NCBI GenBank assembly: GCA_937915485.1
Contig: CALGII010000024.1
Span: 1 to 11,643, forward strand
From: an uncultured Ignavibacteriota bacterium
GTDB taxonomy: Bacteria; Bacteroidota; Ignavibacteria; Tepidaquicellales; Tepidaquicellaceae
DNA length: 11,643 nucleotides
Reading direction: 5' to 3'
Made by a program: the position numbers and the translations under genes. The notes under the pieces are model-generated. The model did no database searches and had not been told where the DNA came from. It was given only the letters and a program-made list of their open reading frames with translations. Positions 5,618 through 11,643 of this stretch are shown here, piece after piece; the stretch's first letter is position 1; every line of letters begins with the position of its first letter.

Positions 5618-8464
5618 TTATCTTCCGCAGATACTTTTGTAATCGCAGTACTCGCATCTCTTCGCGTCATCCGTTTTCGCAAACGGTATTTCAGGATTGA
5701 ATATTTCGGCGATTTTATTCTTTAGTTCTTCACCGAAAAGTTTCATGTCTTCAGGATTGAAGAATTTCTCAGCCATCAGTTGCAGCCCTTCGGTCGCAAT
5801 CTCTTTCAACGCGTAAATGCCCGCGTTCACCTTCCCGTAGTTTTTCGTCAGCGAAAGCAGATAAGCATAGAACAGAGTCTGCAGGTTCGCTTTATAATCG
5901 GGATTAAGAAAAAGGTTTTCGTAAAACTTATCGTCGTTTTTGAACGCTCTTAACTTCGAATCGCCCGTCTTGTAGTCAATAATTTCGAACACGTTTTCCT
6001 TTTCATCTATGCGGTCAACCTTGCCTGCGAGGTTAATTCCGTGCTCCGTCCCGTCAAGATTGACGCTTATTCCTGTCTCGCACCATTTCTCAAGGTCAAC
6101 CACTTTATAAGGCGCCCGTGTTTTCTCGGATTCGAAGAACCTGTTCAGAAGTTTTTTTATTACCGATTTATAAAGCGCGTTTCTCCCCTTTTCTGTCAGG
6201 TTCAGGTGTCTCAATTCTTCCTTCCTGTTCAGTACGTTCTCAAAAAGTTTATCGTAATCAATCTCCGCGGTCCCCGCTATTTCATCGATATCCTTTTCGC
6301 CAACAGTCTTTCCGATGTATGGCTTGTATAACTGCCTCGCGATTTCGTGAAACACGGTCCCGAACGATGCGGCGCTGAGTATCTCCTCGACTTCCTCTTC
6401 GGGTTTGAGTTTCAGCACGTTCCTGAAATAGAACTGCAGCGTGCAGTTAATGTAAGTGTTAAGGTCGCTCGGCGATATTCTTTTTACGTTCTCATTAACC
6501 GCATTTATTATATTTTCGTCTTTGCGGATTACGATACCGTTATCAGAATTTTTCTTTAACGAATATGAGGCTATAGTATGGCGGACGTTTAGATTGCTGT
6601 TTACGCTCTTCAGTTCGTTCTCGATTTGAAGGATGTATCTACTCTTTTCCTTCACGTCAGAACCTATCTCGGCATTGTAGAAAAGAAATATATTTTCGGC
6701 TTTTGATATGAGCGAATATATGTAATAAGCGTTTATAGAATCGTTTTCCTCGAATGTAGGAAGCCCGAATGCTTTTCGCAGGCTGTAAGGAATATAACTG
6801 TTGAACGTATCGCCCGCGGGCATCACGCCTTCGTTCATCGAAAGGATGAAGACATTTTCAAACTTTATGTTTCGCGATTCGAGTAGTCCCATTACCTGAA
6901 TGCCTTTCATCGGCTCGCCGGTGAACACGATTCTCGAGGAATTCAACTGTTGAATGAGAAGGTTCCAGAATGTTGTCCTGTTCAGGTTCGTGTTTCTTTC
7001 TTCTAAAATATCCCTTAACCTGTTCAGGTTTGAACTCAGGAAAAAGAGATATTCAAGTTGGAATATCTTATTGCTTTCATTTCCTTCGTATTCTTCGAGT
7101 TTCAGCGTGAGCATATCGCACAAACCGGAGATGTATGAAATAATCTCATTCACCTCCGAAACGGGCTTGAATGCAAGTTCAAGAATATCCTTTGAGTTTC
7201 CTTTTTCGAGCGTGTCCAGCAGGAATGATTGCGGCTCTATGTACGAAAGATTCGTTTCCCTTATTTTCCTGACCGCGCCGAATATCTGCTCGGGGAAAAG
7301 AAACTTAACGTAAGGGTGGAGAAGCAGACGTATTACATCGCCGTGATAAAATTTGAATTTTCCCTTTTCAAAAATCTTTCCGTTCTGCAGTTTCTGTATA
7401 ATTCTTATAAGCGCAAAGAGCGGGGTCGAGCGGAAAGGCAGCCCCATCGTGATGTTTATGTTTTTCGCGTTTTCGGGAATCGAGTACAAAGCCGGAAGCA
7501 GAATGTTTTCGTCAGGAAGTATGACGGCTGTATTTTTTTCGGCGCCGGGATTTTCTTCGATAAATTTCTTAAGTTCGTATCCGAATGATTTTACCATTCC
7601 CGAACTTAACGACGAACCGATTATGTTTATATTTTTCTTTCCTTCTGTCAGTCCGGACGTCTCATTCTTCAGTCCGTTTCTGAACGCTCTCAAATTCCTT
7701 CTTAGGAAATATCCAGCTTCCTGCTTTTTATCTTCGATGAAATACTTATCCGCATCGAATAGTGTTTCCGCAACGTTCCTGTTTATCAGAGACAGAAAGA
7801 TTTCCTTTTCGCACTTGTTCAGCGAATTAAATCCGGCAAAATATATTTTTTCATACGGCAGTTCGATACTGCCGATATTTTCTGCGAGTTTCCTTATTGA
7901 CAGACCTTCGTAAGCGATTTTTTTCCCGAGAAGCGCTTCACGGAAATGACTGTAAACACTGTTCAGATGACTCCATATTTCAATAAATTTATCCTTATAT
8001 TCGTATTTTTTCTGAAGTTTGATGATGCTTTTCCAGAATAGTTCCGCCTGTTCGGCGGCTTCTATGGGAAACGCCTGCTCGATTTCCTTTTCGTCCTTGA
8101 TGCTCTTGAAAAGCAAGTCCGCATCAACCATATACTTGTCAATTACGTCGAAATCCTTTAGTAACATTTCCCCCCACGGATAAAACTCGTCAAACGATTC
8201 CGTTTCGAGATATTTCGAATAGGATTCATACAATTCAAAGACGAGTGTCAGGGTATCCGCAGTATCGAGTTCAGAATGCTTCGACACGAAATCGTTCAGG
8301 CTGAACACGGCGGGAGACCAAACGGGATTTTCAATCAATGCGGAAAGTTCTTTTCTGAAATACAATCCCGCGCGGCGCGATGGAAATATTACTGCAACGC
8401 TTTTAAGATTTTCTTTGTGTCTTTCGTACACGAGTTCCGCTGCGCGTTTTATAAAATCCGGCAT
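5618..8464 (-). CDS. addB: AddB-type subunit of the AddAB helicase-nuclease (PD-(D/E)XK nuclease with Fe-S cysteines)
   Basis: This protein of 948 residues should pair with AddA to resect double-strand breaks for RecA-dependent repair. The N-terminal two thirds is an inactive helicase-like scaffold. VAVIFPSRRAGLYFRKEL (23-40) opens it, but no Walker A (GxGKT) motif precedes it. FENVFILSMNEGVMPAG (535-551) is another family landmark. The C-terminal nuclease (about 662-948) has H706, D817 (GKVDRID), D830-Y-K832 (IIDYKTG) and Q862-x3-Y866, the catalytic set of RecB-family nucleases. Four cysteines fit the AddB iron-sulfur cluster: C674 in SDLNTYINC, then C937-x2-C940-x5-C946 at the very C-terminus. 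The ATG overlaps the addA stop codon (TAATG) and has a strong Shine-Dalgarno sequence inside addA, so the two are coupled. Naming it AddB rather than a general PD-(D/E)XK protein rests on the cysteines and on the neighbour. Confidence 0.9.
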   Translation of the reverse strand: MPDFIKRAAELVYERHKENLKSVAVIFPSRRAGLYFRKELSALIENPVWSPAVFSLNDFVSKHSELDTADTLTLVFELYESYSKYLETESFDEFYPWGEMLLKDFDVIDKYMVDADLLFKSIKDEKEIEQAFPIEAAEQAELFWKSIIKLQKKYEYKDKFIEIWSHLNSVYSHFREALLGKKIAYEGLSIRKLAENIGSIELPYEKIYFAGFNSLNKCEKEIFLSLINRNVAETLFDADKYFIEDKKQEAGYFLRRNLRAFRNGLKNETSGLTEGKKNINIIGSSLSSGMVKSFGYELKKFIEENPGAEKNTAVILPDENILLPALYSIPENAKNINITMGLPFRSTPLFALIRIIQKLQNGKIFEKGKFKFYHGDVIRLLLHPYVKFLFPEQIFGAVRKIRETNLSYIEPQSFLLDTLEKGNSKDILELAFKPVSEVNEIISYISGLCDMLTLKLEEYEGNESNKIFQLEYLFFLSSNLNRLRDILEERNTNLNRTTFWNLLIQQLNSSRIVFTGEPMKGIQVMGLLESRNIKFENVFILSMNEGVMPAGDTFNSYIPYSLRKAFGLPTFEENDSINAYYIYSLISKAENIFLFYNAEIGSDVKEKSRYILQIENELKSVNSNLNVRHTIASYSLKKNSDNGIVIRKDENIINAVNENVKRISPSDLNTYINCTLQFYFRNVLKLKPEEEVEEILSAASFGTVFHEIARQLYKPYIGKTVGEKDIDEIAGTAEIDYDKLFENVLNRKEELRHLNLTEKGRNALYKSVIKKLLNRFFESEKTRAPYKVVDLEKWCETGISVNLDGTEHGINLAGKVDRIDEKENVFEIIDYKTGDSKLRAFKNDDKFYENLFLNPDYKANLQTLFYAYLLSLTKNYGKVNAGIYALKEIATEGLQLMAEKFFNPEDMKLFGEELKNKIAEIFNPEIPFAKTDDAKRCEYCDYKSICGR

Positions 8465-11400
8465 TATACCTCCCTCACTTTCGTAATGCTTCCTTCGTAA
8501 TCGCCGATGTACATAATATATTTTTTAACATCGCGGTATCCCATCTGCCTGAGCACGGATTCATATTCATTTAACTGCTCTGCGTGCTCTTTTCTTTCCC
8601 TGCCCGTTTTATAGTCAATTATAACCACCTCACTGTCATTTACAAGAACCCTATCTGGTCTGAGAATTTTTCCCTCTTTTGTAAGAATTTCGGATTCAGC
8701 CATAACAGTTTTCGAGCCGTCGAACCAATCCTTTGCCTTTCCGTCCGTTACAATTTGAAGGAGAAGATTTTTATATTCTTCGGTTTCAGAAGACGTAATC
8801 AATCCGTTAAGATGCGCCGACTTTATGCATTCGCCAACGTCATCGGCTGAGCGAAGCCCGGATAAGAGTTCGTGAATAAGCACTCCCCTGTTGATTTTCA
8901 CGCTGTGCTGCTGTTCGGTTTTCAGCTTCCTGTAAGCGGGCTTTATTATGGTTTTTCTGTACCACAATTCCGAAACAAGTTCATTCCGTTCCGTGACATT
9001 GACAGAATATTCACCGGAGGATTTTTCCCGCAGTTCATCAGCGCTCTTTTTAACCCCGTATTCAAAAACATTTTCGTTGAAGTTCTTTGATAATTCCGGC
9101 GTGCTGTTCAGCGCTCCCGCGATTCTGTTTGCTATTCCCGTATTTCTTTTGACAGGCACGTTCACGTACAGCCGCTCGGAAGGGCGCGTGAACGCGACGT
9201 AGAGCAGATTCACGTTATCGAGGCGGGTCAGAGAACTCTCCGTGATGTAATCTGAAGCGAAATAGGATTCCGAAAGGTCTTTCTGTGTCTTGACGAAGAA
9301 TCCCGACGCTTTGTTGAACGGCGTTTTATCCGAAGAAGCCCACATCCTCGAACGGTTTCCGTTGACGTCAAGTTCCCAGTTCGCATAAGGAATTATAACG
9401 ACTTTGCTCTGAAGACCCTTCGCCTTATGAATGGTCATGACCCGTATCCCGCCCGCGTTTTCAGGAATATCGATGGAGAGTTTATTCTGATTCGATTCCC
9501 AGTATTCGAGAAACGACGTCACGTCGGAATCGTTATCTTTTGAATACCTGAAAACCGCGTCAAGGAATTTTATTAAATACGGGTCGGCGTTTTTATCGAG
9601 TCCGAAAATATTAATCAGATGCTCAGTTAAATCGTAAACGGCGAGGTCGTTCAGTACTGAATTGACGCGCTTCTTATCGCCGTCGCGGAAAAACCCGGCG
9701 GGCATCGTATCGGCGAACATTTTGTCCGTTTCCTCCCGCCCGCTTTTAAAAGAGTTCAATGCATCCGCTTTACCCGGATTTGTCAGGCAGTAATTATACA
9801 GCGCCCCCGTTTTCGCGAGGTGATTCCTGTTGTCGGAAATATATTTCAACAGATAAACGAGCATGCGAACTGCGGAAGAATTCTTAACGAGCAGAGATCT
9901 TTCGGAAACTACATCATAACCCTCCGAAGAAATCAGGTTCGAAATCGAAATACTTTCGCTGCCCGTACGCACGAGAACCATTATGTCCGACGGTTTATAT
10001 CCGTCCGATTTCAATTCTTTCAGTATTTCTTTTACGCGCTGCTCCGACTGCAAGTTTCCGCCTGTTTCGCTTTCTTTGTCGAACGGGAACACATTAATCT
10101 TTACGTATCCGTTATTCTTCTTCCCGTTCTCATTCTGCAAGAGCGATTGCTCTTTGTACGAATCGCGTAAATAATCATTGAGATAGTTGTCATTGTCATT
10201 CGAGAAATTCGCAATCAGACTTTTGAAGAACCTGTTATTGAAATCGACGATGTTCTTATGGCTTCTGAAATTTGTCTTAAGAGTTTCTTTAGAGAGCATT
10301 TCACTAAACGCGTTCAGGTCCTTTTCGACTCCCTCGAGAAGCAGGCGCATATCGCCGTTCCGCCATCTGTAAATCGACTGCTTCACGTCTCCGACTATGA
10401 GCCCGGTATTTCTTTCGCTGAGCGCGTTCACGACGAGCGGTTTCAGGTTATTCCACTGGAACCGCGAAGTGTCCTGAAACTCGTCAATCATTATGCTGCG
10501 TATTCGCGTGCCGATTTTCTCGTATATGAAAGGCGAGAGATCGTCCGATATAAGCGTCCGAAGGAGATTGTTCACGTCTGCTGAAATCATAACGCGGTTT
10601 TCTCTTCTGTATTCTTCGAGAAGCGAAAGCAGGTCGGAAAATATTCCGATGTTATAAATAGTTTTCACTACGGCGCAGGCGGTAATATAAGCGGCGAGGT
10701 TTTTATCGTAGTAATTCATCATTTCCCTTACGGTCTTATTAATCGAGGCCGAAAGCGGATTCTTTGTTTTCATTAAATCGCCGTCCTTCGAAATTACAGT
10801 CCGCATTCCTTCGTACGGGGCGTATTCAAACCTGTTCAGTATTCTCTGAAGGTAGGCGTAAGCGCCGCGCGACTTTCCCGCGAAGTCGTTGTGAGAAAGC
10901 CCGCCGCTTTCGATTCGCGATACAAGTTCCTTCGCGTTCGATTCGAAGTAATTCTCAAACGAATATTTTATTTTGTTTATTTCTTTTATGAGCGCCGCGG
11001 TCTTGTTCCTGTCGCCGTAAACATCGTCTTTTGATTCGAGTTTCTTCCTCCAGTACTCTTCTCCGAATATCTCCGCGCCGATTTCCTTTAAATCTCCTGC
11101 AACGTTCCAGGTACTGTTTTCGCCGAGGCGGTAGAGTATGTAATCGTCGAAATATTTCGCGAGTTCTTCGTCCGTGCCTAATTTATCAAGCAGTTTAGCC
11201 GTGATGTCTTCGAGAACTTTATCCGTATCAAGTTCGATGTCGAAACCGACGGGAAGACCGAGTTCCTTCGCGAAAGAACGGAGAACCTTTATGCAGAAAG
11301 AATCTATCGTGCTTATGTGAAAATTGGAATAATCGTGAAGAATGTTTTTCAATACTTCGGCGGAAAGCCACGCGATATCGTTTTCGTTTACCTTTCTTCC

Positions 11401-11643
11401 TTTTTTGTTGAGTTCATCCGTGAGTTCAGCCGCCAGTTGTTTCTCGTTTCCCCGCGAAAGAGCGATTAGGTAATCAACGACGCGCGACTTCATTTCTTCC
11501 GTCGCCTTGTTGGTAAATGTTATCGCTAGGGTGCTTTTGTATGCGGACGGATTTGCGAGAACAATCGACAGATACTCTTTCACGAGAGTCCTTGTCTTGC
11601 CCGAGCCCGCCGACGCCTGAAATATTTTTAGGTTTTTTGTCAA
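8464..11643 (-). CDS. addA: AddA-type subunit of the AddAB helicase-nuclease (UvrD-like helicase)
   Basis: This is a superfamily 1A DNA helicase with a C-terminal nuclease; 1059 residues are visible. Helicase motifs in order: I, ASAGSGKT (10-17); Ia, ITFTNKATEEM (41-51); II, MIDEFQDTS (385-393, D387/E388); III, GDVKQSIYRWRNGD (418-431); IV, TNFRSHKNI (457-465); V, VMTIHKAKGLQ (735-745); VI, LLYVAFTRPSERL (813-825). The RecB-type nuclease is at the end: H924 (GVLIHELL), D997 (LRPDRV), D1010-Y-K1012 (IIDYKTG) and Q1023-x3-Y1027. A nuclease in both subunits points to AddAB rather than RecBCD. The length is shorter than the roughly 1230 residues of B. subtilis AddA. The first codon is TTG at the last bases of the window (11643-11641). 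Because motif I begins only 10 residues in, the protein is nearly complete, but an ATG or more upstream residues may lie outside. The next gene, addB, overlaps by one base. Confidence 0.93.
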   Translation of the reverse strand: MTKNLKIFQASAGSGKTRTLVKEYLSIVLANPSAYKSTLAITFTNKATEEMKSRVVDYLIALSRGNEKQLAAELTDELNKKGRKVNENDIAWLSAEVLKNILHDYSNFHISTIDSFCIKVLRSFAKELGLPVGFDIELDTDKVLEDITAKLLDKLGTDEELAKYFDDYILYRLGENSTWNVAGDLKEIGAEIFGEEYWRKKLESKDDVYGDRNKTAALIKEINKIKYSFENYFESNAKELVSRIESGGLSHNDFAGKSRGAYAYLQRILNRFEYAPYEGMRTVISKDGDLMKTKNPLSASINKTVREMMNYYDKNLAAYITACAVVKTIYNIGIFSDLLSLLEEYRRENRVMISADVNNLLRTLISDDLSPFIYEKIGTRIRSIMIDEFQDTSRFQWNNLKPLVVNALSERNTGLIVGDVKQSIYRWRNGDMRLLLEGVEKDLNAFSEMLSKETLKTNFRSHKNIVDFNNRFFKSLIANFSNDNDNYLNDYLRDSYKEQSLLQNENGKKNNGYVKINVFPFDKESETGGNLQSEQRVKEILKELKSDGYKPSDIMVLVRTGSESISISNLISSEGYDVVSERSLLVKNSSAVRMLVYLLKYISDNRNHLAKTGALYNYCLTNPGKADALNSFKSGREETDKMFADTMPAGFFRDGDKKRVNSVLNDLAVYDLTEHLINIFGLDKNADPYLIKFLDAVFRYSKDNDSDVTSFLEYWESNQNKLSIDIPENAGGIRVMTIHKAKGLQSKVVIIPYANWELDVNGNRSRMWASSDKTPFNKASGFFVKTQKDLSESYFASDYITESSLTRLDNVNLLYVAFTRPSERLYVNVPVKRNTGIANRIAGALNSTPELSKNFNENVFEYGVKKSADELREKSSGEYSVNVTERNELVSELWYRKTIIKPAYRKLKTEQQHSVKINRGVLIHELLSGLRSADDVGECIKSAHLNGLITSSETEEYKNLLLQIVTDGKAKDWFDGSKTVMAESEILTKEGKILRPDRVLVNDSEVVIIDYKTGRERKEHAEQLNEYESVLRQMGYRDVKKYIMYIGDYEGSITKVREV
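8469..8473 (-). promoter_or_regulatory. Ribosome binding site of addB inside the end of addA
   Basis: Read on the - strand, GGAGG stands four bases before the addB ATG (8464-8462), within the last codons of addA. Together with the TAATG overlap it fixes the addB start and indicates coupled translation giving balanced subunits. Confidence 0.7.

Noticed and set aside
5074..5682. 202-codon open frame on the - strand opposite the histidine kinase
   Set aside because: It is fully antisense to conserved kinase motifs, runs into the addB coding end, and its translation shows no recognisable domain. It is a shadow of the kinase gene.
7353..7913. 186-codon open frame on the + strand opposite addB, with hydrophobic stretches
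   Set aside because: The F/S/I-rich composition is what the complement of Lys/Glu/Asn-rich addB codons yields. AddB is conserved across the region, so no membrane protein is supported.
5618..11643. The large helicase-nuclease pair as an antiphage defence system
   Set aside because: Motif content, subunit sizes, Fe-S cysteines and gene overlap all fit housekeeping AddAB, and there are no defence or mobile genes nearby.

Overview
This window reads as ordinary chromosome from a Gram-negative bacterium, most likely of the Bacteroidota/Chlorobiota group and possibly Ignavibacteria-like. The evidence is an LptF/LptG permease with a long extra periplasmic segment, a Walker-A-less AddB next to a roughly 1060-residue AddA, and a mid-range GC content. 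Clear Shine-Dalgarno sequences stand before kbl, the histidine kinase gene and addB, whereas many Bacteroidia rarely use them. The lineage call is inference, since no rRNA or ribosomal protein gene is present. Coding density is very high. No gap exceeds 130 bases, and I see no mobile element, CRISPR array, tRNA or prophage gene.

Left part, + strand (60-3777): kbl (glycine C-acetyltransferase, threonine/glycine metabolism) overlaps by four bases (TTGA) an LptF/LptG-family permease gene for lipopolysaccharide export. The 125-base gap after it holds a complete small bacterial SRP RNA (4.5S type, about 2655-2750). A Gfo/Idh/MocA-family oxidoreductase follows 19 bases after the RNA; its usual active-site histidine is replaced by valine.

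Middle part, + strand (3771-5613): a two-component pair made of a PhoB/OmpR-type response regulator and a PhoR-like histidine kinase with two membrane helices and almost no periplasmic loop. The short gap before the regulator gene contains 11-base-periodic direct repeats with TTAACA-like cores, which look like a binding site for a PhoB/PhoP-type regulator and suggest autoregulation.

Right part, - strand (5618-11643): addA then addB, overlapping at TAATG, encode the two subunits of an AddAB helicase-nuclease for double-strand-break repair. AddB converges on the histidine kinase gene with four bases between the stop codons. AddA begins with a TTG exactly at the window edge, so its true start may lie outside.

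I did not find a clearly new biological system. The observations most worth a second look are the regulator-type direct repeats, the altered oxidoreductase active site, and the SRP RNA gene placed between protein genes.
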